A stretch of 9,806 bases of DNA from Calditrichaeota bacterium AABM5.125.24 (GTDB lineage Bacteria; Electryoneota; AABM5-125-24; Hatepunaeales; Hatepunaeaceae), in the NCBI GenBank assembly GCA_002127415.1, contig MWJR01000196.1:1-9806 (forward strand), given 5' to 3'. The notes under the pieces are model-generated. The model was not told where the DNA came from and made no database searches. It saw only the letters and a list, made by a program, of their open reading frames with translations. This document shows, piece by piece, positions 1-6,679 of the stretch (positions within the stretch are counted from its first letter, which is position 1; every line of letters begins with the position of its first letter). Both the position numbers and the translations under genes were made by a program.

Positions 1-246
1 GTGATCAAGTAAGCAAGTGGTCAAGAATACCCCCCCTGCTATTGCAGGGCCTGTCCCAGCGCCTGTCCTGACGAAAGTCAGGAAAAGCTGGGGGGAGGGA
101 GTTATACTGAGTTGTTATCGGACGGCTACCATAAAGGCGCCCGATCTGTCATTGCGAGGAACGAAGTACAGTTCCTCGATCGCGCCGCCTGGTATATGGT
201 GGTCCTGACACTGTTTCAATGACTACTTTTTACTACCTGAAACCAA
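1..246. repeat. Repeat-filled gap upstream of nfi
   Basis: I find no convincing gene here. The stretch contains three perfect small hairpins. CCCTGC/GCAGGG lies at 34-39/44-49 with loop TATT. TCCTGAC/GTCAGGA lies at 66-72/77-83 with a GAAA tetraloop, nested in an outer CCCAGC (55-60)/GCTGGG (87-92) stem. CGAGGAAC/GTTCCTCG lies at 155-162/171-178. The words around 150-168 (ATTGCGAGGAACGAAG) match a dispersed intergenic repeat style I know from metagenomic bacterial genomes, and part of that style recurs at 7412-7455. No poly-T follows any hairpin, so they look like repeat elements rather than terminators. No good promoter for nfi was seen. Confidence 0.6.
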
Positions 247-975
247 TTGACCGCTGACCTCCCCTGGCCCTCCAGCCACTCCGAAGCCATTGCCATCCAA
301 AAGAGGCTCGTTGGTCAGTTAATTCTGAAAGGTGACCTCTCAGGGGTTGACCTGGTGGCTGGAGTTGATGTATCTTCCTTCGGGAACACCGGGACTATGG
401 TCGGTGCGGTGACTTTATGGAGCCTGAACCGGGGAGAGGTGACCCAAAGCACAACAGCGACGGCGGAGGCGGCCCTCCCTTACATACCCGGACTGCTGGC
501 ATTTCGGGAGATACCGGTTCTACTTGAGGCCTTCCGGAAGCTGCAGGTCCGGCCGGAAGCAGTCATCTGTGACGGACAGGGAACGGCTCATCCGCGCGGC
601 TTCGGAATCGCCTGCCACCTCGGGCTCTATCTCGGCATACCGACCGTGGGCTGCGGGAAGAGCCGGCTGATCGGCAGCTACACCGAGCCCGGCAACCCAA
701 AAGGCTCCGCTACAGATCTGACCCACCGGGGTCGCCGGATCGGTCAGGTGGTGCGCACCCGAACGGGAGTCAAACCGGTATTCGTCTCGCCGGGACATCT
801 GGTCGGCTTCGACGAGGCGGTCGAGTTGGTTCTCAGGGCCTGCAGCCGCTACCGTCTACCCGAACCGGTGCGAGCCGCACACAAGCTGGCAAATGAAACC
901 CGGATGGAATTAGGGCGGGTAACCCCGGCAACCGCCGGAATGAAAGGCAAATGGAACGGTTTAGAAGATGAGTGA
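247..975 (+). CDS. nfi: Endonuclease V (deoxyinosine 3'-endonuclease)
   Basis: This is an endonuclease V, which nicks DNA (in some lineages also RNA) at the second phosphodiester bond 3' of deoxyinosine and so starts repair of deaminated adenine. The 242-residue protein covers the family's usual full length. Family motifs are in order: VAGVDVS with the metal-binding Asp41, the PYIPG lesion-wedge motif at 79-82 (Tyr79), FRE with Glu88, DGQGTAHPR at 109-117 (Asp109), and the C-terminal AAHKLAN with His212. These correspond to the E. coli catalytic set D35/E89/D110/H214 and the Y80 wedge, so the enzyme should be active. The start is TTG at 247, because the first 30 residues (WPSSHSEAIAIQKRL) still look like family N-terminus and no in-frame ATG or GTG lies just upstream. 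No clear ribosome binding site is visible. The stop overlaps the next gene by 8 nt, so the two are probably translationally coupled. Confidence 0.93.
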   Translation: MTADLPWPSSHSEAIAIQKRLVGQLILKGDLSGVDLVAGVDVSSFGNTGTMVGAVTLWSLNRGEVTQSTTATAEAALPYIPGLLAFREIPVLLEAFRKLQVRPEAVICDGQGTAHPRGFGIACHLGLYLGIPTVGCGKSRLIGSYTEPGNPKGSATDLTHRGRRIGQVVRTRTGVKPVFVSPGHLVGFDEAVELVLRACSRYRLPEPVRAAHKLANETRMELGRVTPATAGMKGKWNGLEDE

Positions 976-1957
976 ACCGAGTAAGAGCAGCACGATCCTG
1001 CTGCTCGCACCCCAACTCGAGAAGTCCGGATCGCTCCAGAGACTTAGGAAAGAGTCAAGTTACCAGCTGCTGGAGATATCCCAGCCGACCGAGCTCGTCC
1101 AACGGATAGAAGAGGAGAAGGCTGATCTGATTCTGGTCGATGGGAGCCTGCCCGGACTTTCGCTGAAGGACCTGGTTATTAAGGCACGCGGTGTCGATCC
1201 GGACCTTTCGATTATGGTTATGATGTCATCCCAAAGCGTCGGGGCCCCGCCCAAGTCTGACCGCAAATCGGCACTTCAAGGGAAAGAGGCAAAGAGAAAT
1301 CTCTGGAAGATCGGAATCGACGACCTCATATTCAACCACGCATCCCCTGAGGAGCTGGCTCATCGGGTGGCTCGTTCTCTGAGACTGCGGCGACTCAGCA
1401 TCAGGTGCGAAGACCTCACCCAGCAGAATCAGGAACTATGGCAGCTGGCGGTCACCGACGGCCTGACCCGGCTGATGAACCGGCGGCATTTCAACGAGCG
1501 TCTTCACAGTGAGTTCGCCAGGCTCAGACGGTTCGGCGGCAAGCTGGGCTGCATTATGGCGGATATAGACCTCTTCAAGAAGGTCAACGACACCTACGGT
1601 CACATGACAGGCGACCGCGTCCTACGCCAGATAGCAGACCTGATGAAAAGCAACGTCCGAACCATCGATACCGTGGCCAGGTACGGCGGCGAGGAGTTCA
1701 TCCTGATGATGACGGAGACCGTCGGCGAGGGTCTGGCCTATGCCGCCAACAAGCTGCGCAAGGCCATAGAATCGTTCGACTTTCGCGAGACAGCCGACAA
1801 CCACGACGAGCCGGGCCCCGAACAGATTACCATCAGCCTCGGCACCTCCGAATACCCCGACAAGCGGGTTAAAACCCCGGAGCAGCTAATCGAGCTGGCC
1901 GACCACGCACTCTACCAGGCAAAAGAGGCCGGCCGGAACCAGGTGATTGCTGCCTGA
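968..1957 (+). CDS. Diguanylate cyclase with degenerate receiver domain
   Basis: The C-terminal half (about 160-329) is a full GGDEF domain, which makes cyclic di-GMP from two GTP. The signature is GGEEF at 240-244. DIDLFKKVND at about 199-208 carries the metal-binding Asp, and RTID at 231-234 lies exactly five residues before GGEEF, so an intact RxxD product-inhibition site is present. The first 140 residues resemble a response-regulator receiver: LILVDGSLPG places Asp58 at the phospho-acceptor position. However, the acidic pair normally near the N-terminus is replaced by LLLAPQ, the conserved Lys-Pro is replaced by Asn-His (123-124), and about 25 charged residues are inserted near 88-112. 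It is therefore probably not controlled by normal phosphorylation (inference). A helical linker at about 142-162 joins the two parts, as is common in GGDEF proteins. The ATG lies inside the end of nfi. No membrane segment was seen. Confidence 0.9.
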   Translation: MSEPSKSSTILLLAPQLEKSGSLQRLRKESSYQLLEISQPTELVQRIEEEKADLILVDGSLPGLSLKDLVIKARGVDPDLSIMVMMSSQSVGAPPKSDRKSALQGKEAKRNLWKIGIDDLIFNHASPEELAHRVARSLRLRRLSIRCEDLTQQNQELWQLAVTDGLTRLMNRRHFNERLHSEFARLRRFGGKLGCIMADIDLFKKVNDTYGHMTGDRVLRQIADLMKSNVRTIDTVARYGGEEFILMMTETVGEGLAYAANKLRKAIESFDFRETADNHDEPGPEQITISLGTSEYPDKRVKTPEQLIELADHALYQAKEAGRNQVIAA

Positions 1958-1958
1958 A

Positions 1959-2017
1959 TGACGGCACGCCGTCACCCCGGCGATCCGGGGATGTAGGGGC
2001 GCGCGGCGGTGCACCCA
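1959..2017. repeat. Cluster of three small palindromes
   Basis: Directly after the diguanylate cyclase stop come TGACGGC-AC-GCCGTCA (1959-1974), then CCCCGG-CGAT-CCGGGG (1975-1990), then an imperfect GGGGCGC..GTGCACCC arrangement (1996-2017). The first two are perfect palindromes lying back to back. They resemble dispersed intergenic repeats. There is no T-tract, so a rho-independent terminator is unlikely, although the structure could slow or attenuate transcription into the next gene. The GTG at 2009 lies in the third palindrome. Confidence 0.6.
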
Positions 2018-2035
2018 ACCGCACAGACCCAAGCT

Positions 2036-3451
2036 ATGAACATTAAGTTAGATCCCCACGCCTTGAATGACGATCATACCATCCTGCGTAATCTGGTCAG
2101 GCTGTATGCGTATGAGCTCATAGCCTGGTGGAATTCCACCCTGCTCGATACGTTTGCAGAACAGTTCGAGACCTGGTCTCTCGAGTCATCGGGGAAGACG
2201 GATAACGAGGCCCTGCGGCACCACGTGCACCGATTGTGCGACTTGCTGTTAGACTATCTCTCCTCGCACAGCAGCACCTCACCTCCACCTTTAGGTGAGC
2301 TCGAAAAGGTCATCCGTGACGAACCTCAATCCGGCGCCGGGGAGGGATACGAGATAGGCGAACGACTGGTGTCGCGGCGCTATGACTACTGGGGACTGCA
2401 GAGCTCGACAGAAGACGACCTTTCGCAGTTCATCAGCGGAGAGCTGATAGGGTCCAATCTCCGCTGGCTTGAGGCAATGACAATGGCAGCCCGGGCCGCC
2501 AGATGCGACTTCCCGGTGATGATAACCGGCGAGACCGGCACCGGGAAGGAGTTGGTCGCCCGACAGATCCACGCCAACAGCCTGCGCGCCTCACACAAGT
2601 TCACTATTGTCAACTGTGCAGCCCTGCCCGAGTCGCTGGTTGAATCGGAGCTGTTCGGCTACGCACCCGGAGCCTTCACCGGCGCCGCACGCGACGGCAG
2701 ACGCGGCTGGCTCGAGACCGCCGCCGGAGGAACGCTGATACTGGATGAGATATCAGAGCTCTCCCCCCATGCCCAGGCGGTGTTGTTACGATCGCTGCAG
2801 GACGGAGAGATTCAGAAGGTCGGCGGCGAGATGGTCAGCGTTGATTTCAGGCTGATCGCGACCTCCAACCGACCGCTGGAGGCCGAGGTCGAGGCGGGAC
2901 GCTTCAGGCGCGACCTGTATTACCGGGTCTCCGTCATCCAGATACATCTGCCCTCTATGAAGGATCGCCCGGACGACATCGAGCCGCTGGCGGTCCACAT
3001 ACTGGAACGGTTCAAACGCTCGGGCCGGGGGATCTCGGCGCTCCATTTCTCCTCCGAAGCCATCGAGGTATTAAAGGGGTATCACTGGAGTGGCAATGTC
3101 CGGGAGCTCGAAAACGTGGTCGCCAGGGCGCTGGTGTTGTGCAGGGGTGAGACTATTGAGTCGCAACATCTTGTCTTTTCCACGCCGAGCGGGGCTCAGG
3201 AGGACACTCTCCGTCTGCTGTCAGACCGCATCGCAAGGTTAAACGTTCCAATCTTAACCAGAGTGGACCTGGAGGAGATGGCCAGGCTGTTCACCCAGAA
3301 CCGCTCCAGGATAACCAGCAGCGTTTATGCCAGGCGATTTGGCTGCAGTGAAACTACGGCCCGGCGACATCTCGAAGCCCTGCACCAGTGTGGTCTTCTC
3401 TCCCGCCAGGGAAGCAAGAGGGGCTCGCATTACATCCTGAACGACCGTTAG
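2036..3451 (+). CDS. Sigma-54-dependent AAA+ transcription activator, atypical ends
   Basis: This is a bacterial enhancer-binding protein that uses ATP to open sigma-54 RNA polymerase promoters. Numbering is from the GTG at 2009, which gives 480 residues. Walker A GETGTGKE is at 174-181, the sigma-54 contact loop GAFTGA at 221-226 (intact), Walker B TLILDE at 242-247, sensor I ATSN at 284-287, the arginine-finger region RFRRDLYYR at 298-306, and sensor II GNVREL at 362-367. The first 145 residues are helical, with no receiver, GAF or PAS motif that I recognise. The C-terminus is not the usual Fis-type helix-turn-helix: residues about 418-480 (..FGCSETTARRHLEALHQCGLLS.., ending SHYIL) read like a winged helix of the DeoR/MarR type. 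I prefer the ATG at 2036 over the GTG at 2009 because the GTG sits in a palindromic repeat; neither has a good ribosome binding site. The input signal is unknown. Confidence 0.88.
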   Translation: MNIKLDPHALNDDHTILRNLVRLYAYELIAWWNSTLLDTFAEQFETWSLESSGKTDNEALRHHVHRLCDLLLDYLSSHSSTSPPPLGELEKVIRDEPQSGAGEGYEIGERLVSRRYDYWGLQSSTEDDLSQFISGELIGSNLRWLEAMTMAARAARCDFPVMITGETGTGKELVARQIHANSLRASHKFTIVNCAALPESLVESELFGYAPGAFTGAARDGRRGWLETAAGGTLILDEISELSPHAQAVLLRSLQDGEIQKVGGEMVSVDFRLIATSNRPLEAEVEAGRFRRDLYYRVSVIQIHLPSMKDRPDDIEPLAVHILERFKRSGRGISALHFSSEAIEVLKGYHWSGNVRELENVVARALVLCRGETIESQHLVFSTPSGAQEDTLRLLSDRIARLNVPILTRVDLEEMARLFTQNRSRITSSVYARRFGCSETTARRHLEALHQCGLLSRQGSKRGSHYILNDR

Positions 3452-3545
3452 TCCGGCGGTTTCCGGATTAACCTGACCGGCTGCCGGCCGGACTCCGAAC
3501 CAGGCTCGGCGCAATATATAATCCAAAATACGAAATCCTAAATAT
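3452..3545 (+). promoter_or_regulatory. Short gap with TATAAT and degenerate heptamer repeat
   Basis: The gap before the DUF4139 gene holds a perfect -10-like TATAAT at 3517-3522, but no good -35 at 17-18 nt upstream (TCCGAA at 3494-3499). It is followed by an A-rich tract, 3521-3543, that reads as a degenerate form of the heptamer AAATCCG found inside the gene at 4278-4310. This tract occupies the position where a ribosome binding site would be expected, and none is visible. A weak GTCCGGC/GCCGGAC pairing (3451-3457/3487-3493) is also present. The promoter call is tentative. Confidence 0.3.
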
Positions 3546-4916
3546 ATGAACCTGACCTCTTTCATCCTCATCCTGACCCTGATCATCGGAGCAGCCGATC
3601 CCGACCAGCGGGATTGGGTCGGGCTCGATATCTACAACCGCGATCAGGCCATGGTCCGTGAGCTCCGGCGGGTTGATCTTGCCGGGGGCATCAACCTGGT
3701 GGATTTCCATCGCATCTCGGACGCCATCTACGGGCACACCGCCAGCATCCGACCGATGGAGAAAGAAACCCATTTGACCACGGCGCTCCTGTCATTCAAC
3801 TACGATCTGGTCAGCCATGAGAAGATGCTGACCCGCTACCTGGGCCGCTGGTTCTCCTTCACCGCCGACGATATTATCTATGAGGGGAGGCTGCTCAAGT
3901 TCGACGAGACCAGCCTGTTCCTTCAGCCCGACACCTTAGATCCGCTGCTGATGGTGGTTGACCGGGGGAAGCTGACCGAGATGTATTACCCTTCCATGCC
4001 GGAGGGGCTGTTCCTCGAGCCGACCCTGCGGTGGGGGGTCGAGGCCGACAGAAAGCTTAAGGGGTTGCCGGTCGAGCTCTCCTATATCACCAGCGACGTA
4101 AGCTGGACCTGCGACTACCGGGCTGAACTGATGGGGAACGACAGCCTCGAACTGTCCGGCTTCTTCACCATTTACAACGAACTGCCGCTCGACTTCCCTC
4201 AGGCGGAGGTCGTGCTTGTCGCTGGGGGGACGCACCGCTCGGAGGATCCCGAAAATTGGGGAGGTGACACAGGACAAAAATCCGAAATCCGAAATCCGAA
4301 ATCCGAAATCGGTGGGCGGATGTTTGAGTATTATCGCTACCCTCTGGACCGACCGATTGACCTGAGGGGCAATCAGACCATACAGACGCCGTTCTTCCCT
4401 TCTCAGCAGATCAAGGTTGAGCGCCGCTTCGTCTTCCCACACCTGCTCGACGACCGGCAGGTGCGGGTGGAGCTGCGGTTTGACAACAGCGAGGCTGCCG
4501 GGGCGGGACGACCTCTTCCGGAAGGGGACGTCGGGCTCTATCGCCGCAGTGCCGAGGGGCAGTTGAGCTTCATCGGTGAGGACCATCTTCCCGCCACTCC
4601 GCCGGGAGCCGGGGTGGAACTCGATGTCGGCGCGGCGTTCGACCTGACCGCCAGACGAACCCGCATCGCTCAGGCCAGGCCGGAGCGCAACCGCCACCAG
4701 GAGACCTGGCGGGTCGAACTGACCAGCAGTCGCAACGGCCCCGCCACCGTCCATGTCGAACAGAGGGTCTTCGGCTACTACAAAGTTGAGAACGCCACCG
4801 CGAACGGGCAACCGGTCGAATTCACCAGCGAGGCGGCTAACAGGATCGTATTTCCGGTGAACGTGCCTCCAGGGGGAAAAACCACGCTGACGTTCACTCT
4901 GGTGTATGGATATTAG
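3546..4916 (+). CDS. Secreted DUF4139-type protein
   Basis: Function is unknown. The first 17 or so residues (MNLTSFILILTLIIGAA) look like a signal peptide, so the protein is probably exported. What follows fits the DUF4139 family. Near residue 25 is a 'vYN.dqAMVRE' N-terminal strand with a 'DLAGGINLVDF' turn. In the middle is 'ELSYITSDVSWTCDYRAEL' (about 178-196), matching the family's usual 'Y.....W.p.Y.a.l' pattern. Near 323-365 is 'LPEGDVGLYRRSAEGQLSFIGED' followed by a 'GAAFDLTARR' segment. The C-terminal 60 residues form a typical beta-rich ending. Family members are often secreted or envelope proteins; no enzyme activity is established to my knowledge. At residues 245-255 (KSEIRNPKSEI) there is an in-frame 33-nt tract of four AAATCCG units plus a partial unit, which looks foreign to the family and probably forms a surface loop. 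The 456-residue length is normal. Confidence 0.8.
   Translation: MNLTSFILILTLIIGAADPDQRDWVGLDIYNRDQAMVRELRRVDLAGGINLVDFHRISDAIYGHTASIRPMEKETHLTTALLSFNYDLVSHEKMLTRYLGRWFSFTADDIIYEGRLLKFDETSLFLQPDTLDPLLMVVDRGKLTEMYYPSMPEGLFLEPTLRWGVEADRKLKGLPVELSYITSDVSWTCDYRAELMGNDSLELSGFFTIYNELPLDFPQAEVVLVAGGTHRSEDPENWGGDTGQKSEIRNPKSEIGGRMFEYYRYPLDRPIDLRGNQTIQTPFFPSQQIKVERRFVFPHLLDDRQVRVELRFDNSEAAGAGRPLPEGDVGLYRRSAEGQLSFIGEDHLPATPPGAGVELDVGAAFDLTARRTRIAQARPERNRHQETWRVELTSSRNGPATVHVEQRVFGYYKVENATANGQPVEFTSEAANRIVFPVNVPPGGKTTLTFTLVYGY
4278..4310 (+). repeat. In-frame AAATCCG heptamer repeat within a gene
   Basis: Four perfect AAATCCG units (4278-4284, 4285-4291, 4292-4298, 4299-4305) plus AAATC. Because seven is not a multiple of three, the tract reads as a 21-nt (7-residue) protein repeat, KSEIRNP then KSEI. 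The whole 33-nt tract is eleven codons and keeps the reading frame. Similar CCGAAAT tracts are common as intergenic repeats in some uncultured bacteria, and a degenerate one lies just upstream of this same gene (3521-3543). Confidence 0.85.
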
Positions 4917-4918
4917 TA

Positions 4919-4963
4919 GGCCGGACACTCCTGTCCGGCCTGGTCAGACAGGAGTGTCTGACC
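4919..4963. repeat. Double hairpin with complementary loops
   Basis: Hairpin 1 is GGCCGGACA (4919-4927), loop CTCC, TGTCCGGCC (4932-4940). Hairpin 2 is GGTCAGACA (4942-4950), loop GGAG, TGTCTGACC (4955-4963). Both stems are perfect 9-bp stems. The halves are inverted copies of each other differing at four bases, and these four differences are two compensated base pairs (C-G versus T-A and G-C versus A-T). The loops are complementary. The element begins three bases after the DUF4139 stop codon. There is no T-tract, so a rho-independent terminator is unlikely. It resembles a paired REP/BIME-like mobile palindrome. Confidence 0.8.
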
Positions 4964-4970
4964 TACCATA

Positions 4971-5019
4971 TTAAGAAGTTTCTTAAATTTTAATAAATCC
5001 TCTTCTTACCGTGTATAAA
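4971..5019 (+). promoter_or_regulatory. AT-rich palindrome and possible -10 box upstream of the PgsW-like gene
   Basis: TTAAGAA-GT-TTCTTAA (4971-4986) is a perfect 16-nt palindrome with 7-bp arms. It sits in the most AT-rich stretch of the window, followed at 5014-5019 by TATAAA, a plausible -10 box 21 bases before the ATG at 5040. No good -35 hexamer is seen. The palindrome could be an operator for a dimeric regulator or simply AT-rich structure. The placement is suggestive only. Confidence 0.3.
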
Positions 5020-5039
5020 ACCGAGAGTTAAGAATTAGA

Positions 5040-5987
5040 ATGTTGCCCCGACGATCAACTGTTAACCCTTCGGCTTTCCCTGTTTCTGTCCTCCATCTCC
5101 TGCTCCTGTTTTTCCTCATTACGGCCGAACCCGCTTCAGGCTCGGCGTGTGATTCGACTGCTGTGGAGGCGATGGCCCGACGTGCTGAGGAGACCGTCCA
5201 GCGGGCATTCCGCTTCCTGTGGGAGGTTCGAGTCCAGTTCGATATAGCTGACACGGTTCAGGATCCGCAGCGAACCGGAGTGGTAGGAATCGAACACTCA
5301 CCGCTGACCACCACCATCGGCAACGAGGAGGCCAAGGAGCTGTCTCGCGAGCCGGGCTGGGCGACCTGGCTGGTGCGGGAGCTGGCATCGCGTGACATCT
5401 GGTCCGGGGCGGACGTGGCGGTGTCGTTTTCGGGCTCGTTCCCGGCACTGAATATCGCTGTGCTGGCAGCGCTGCAGGAGCTGAAGGCTGATGTTAAGGC
5501 CATTGCATCGGTGGGGGCCTCAAGCTGGGGAGCCAACGAGGTCGGACTTTCCTGGCCCGAGATGGAGCGGCTGCTGCGCGAGGAGAAGATACTGCGCGTC
5601 GGCAGCAGCGCAGTTACCCTCGGAGGCACCGGCGACCGGGGGCACGAATGGGGCGAATACGCTCAGAAATTGGCAGTTTTGGCGGTTCGTCGCAGCCGAT
5701 TGCCGCTGCTGAAGCCGATCAGCCTGCGGGATGCGGTCAAGAAGCGGATGCTGTTCTACGGCGAACCGGATGATTACTTCTGTTTCATCAATGTGGGCGG
5801 AGGTCAGGCCACCCTCGGCGGCGGGGCTAATATACGATTCGACCGGGGAGGCTGGTTCTTCAAACCACACCCGCTACACGGCAACCCCGACGGGGTTATG
5901 GACCGATTCCTCGACGCCGGTGTCCCCTGTCTGAACCTGCTGTTCCTGGAAGGGATGGACCGCACATACAGGATACTGTCACCTTGA
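5040..5987 (+). CDS. pgsW: Poly-gamma-glutamate system protein (PgsW-like)
   Basis: The protein matches, from memory, the family annotated as 'poly-gamma-glutamate system protein', usually found beside the PgsB/PgsC ligase genes; its biochemical role is not established. Family motifs seen are GIEHSPLTTTIGN (83-95), SFSGSFPALNIA (129-140), SVGASSWGAN (157-166) and INVGGGQATLG (250-260). The central glycine/serine-rich segments suggest a nucleotide- or sugar-binding-type fold (inference). A hydrophobic stretch at about 15-28 after Arg4-Arg5 gives a signal anchor or signal peptide, so most of the protein probably lies outside the cytoplasmic membrane. At 315 residues it looks essentially complete. 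No pgsB, pgsC or pgsA lies in the window, so its link to polyglutamate here rests on family name alone. The ATG start lacks a strong ribosome binding site. Its TGA overlaps the TTG of the next gene. Confidence 0.8.
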   Translation: MLPRRSTVNPSAFPVSVLHLLLLFFLITAEPASGSACDSTAVEAMARRAEETVQRAFRFLWEVRVQFDIADTVQDPQRTGVVGIEHSPLTTTIGNEEAKELSREPGWATWLVRELASRDIWSGADVAVSFSGSFPALNIAVLAALQELKADVKAIASVGASSWGANEVGLSWPEMERLLREEKILRVGSSAVTLGGTGDRGHEWGEYAQKLAVLAVRRSRLPLLKPISLRDAVKKRMLFYGEPDDYFCFINVGGGQATLGGGANIRFDRGGWFFKPHPLHGNPDGVMDRFLDAGVPCLNLLFLEGMDRTYRILSP

Positions 5988-6646
5988 ACCCTGCAGACGA
6001 ACGGTGGCTGATTGAGCGGCTGGTGGTGGGGGAGCTGATGGTCAACTGTTACATCGTTGCCTGGCGCCCCACCGGTGAGGCTGTTGTATTCGACCCGGCG
6101 GGCGAGGTCGAGCGTATCCTGGACCGGCTGAAGGTGCTGAATCTGCGGGTTACGACAGTGATCAACACTCACGGCCACGGTGACCATATCGGCGGCAACC
6201 GCGAGCTGGTCGCTGCCACCGGAGCGCCGCTCGTAATCGGCCGCAAGGATGCCGATATGCTGACCGACCCGTGGAAGAATATGTCGGCACAGTTCGGGAT
6301 GCCGGCGAGCTCAATCCCCGCCGACCGCCTGCTGGACGAGGGGGATGTGGTCACAGTCGGGGAGGGCGAGCTTCGGGTCTTTGAAACTCCCGGTCACAGC
6401 CCGGGCAGTCTCATATTCTGCGCCGACACCTTCGCCATCGTGGGGGACCTGCTGTTTGCGGGCTCCATTGGACGGACCGACTTCCCTGGCGGCAGCCTCG
6501 AGATGCTGCTGCGGATGGTGCGCGAGAAGGTCTATCCCCTGGGTGACGACTGCCTTATCCTCCCCGGTCACGGCCCCGAGACTACCGTGGGGGAAGAACG
6601 GCGCAGCAACCCGTTCCTGCAGCCGGGGTTCAATCTGAACTGGTGA
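5984..6646 (+). CDS. Metallo-beta-lactamase-fold hydrolase (glyoxalase II-like, YcbL type)
   Basis: This is a zinc-dependent hydrolase of the hydroxyacylglutathione-hydrolase-like group. The metal ligands are all present: THGHGDH at 62-68 (His63, His65, Asp67, His68), His138 in TPGHSPGS, Asp155 in VGDLLF and His196 in LPGHGP. The segment GSIGRTDFPGG (160-170) is typical of the short YcbL-type branch, which lacks the C-terminal glutathione-binding domain of classical GloB; the 220-residue length agrees. The natural substrate is uncertain (thioester such as S-lactoylglutathione or another small thiol ester). The start is TTG at 5984, overlapping the previous stop as TTGA; the family N-terminus (LVVGELMVNCYIVA) begins soon after, and no ATG is available upstream of it. 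The overlap implies co-translation with the PgsW-like gene, an unexplained pairing. Confidence 0.88.
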   Translation: MNPADERWLIERLVVGELMVNCYIVAWRPTGEAVVFDPAGEVERILDRLKVLNLRVTTVINTHGHGDHIGGNRELVAATGAPLVIGRKDADMLTDPWKNMSAQFGMPASSIPADRLLDEGDVVTVGEGELRVFETPGHSPGSLIFCADTFAIVGDLLFAGSIGRTDFPGGSLEMLLRMVREKVYPLGDDCLILPGHGPETTVGEERRSNPFLQPGFNLNW

Positions 6647-6660
6647 GGGTGATATTTACT

Positions 6661-6679
6661 ATTGTCGTGTCAAGACAAT
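6661..6679. repeat. Short inverted repeat near the transposase 3' end
   Basis: ATTGTC (6661-6666) and GACAAT (6674-6679) are inverted with a 7-nt centre. They straddle the restored stop codon of the transposase remnant (minus strand, 6670-6672) and are preceded by TTTACT. This may be part of the IS630 element end, since such elements insert at TA. I cannot find a matching inverted copy on the other side, consistent with that end being lost. Confidence 0.35.

Noticed and set aside
17..208. 63-residue open frame before nfi
   Set aside because: It runs through three hairpin repeats, has no ribosome binding site and shows no recognisable protein pattern.
3936..4928. 330-residue open frame opposite the DUF4139 gene
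   Set aside because: It is a long antisense shadow produced by high GC content; the plus-strand protein has a signal peptide and family motifs, the minus one has none.
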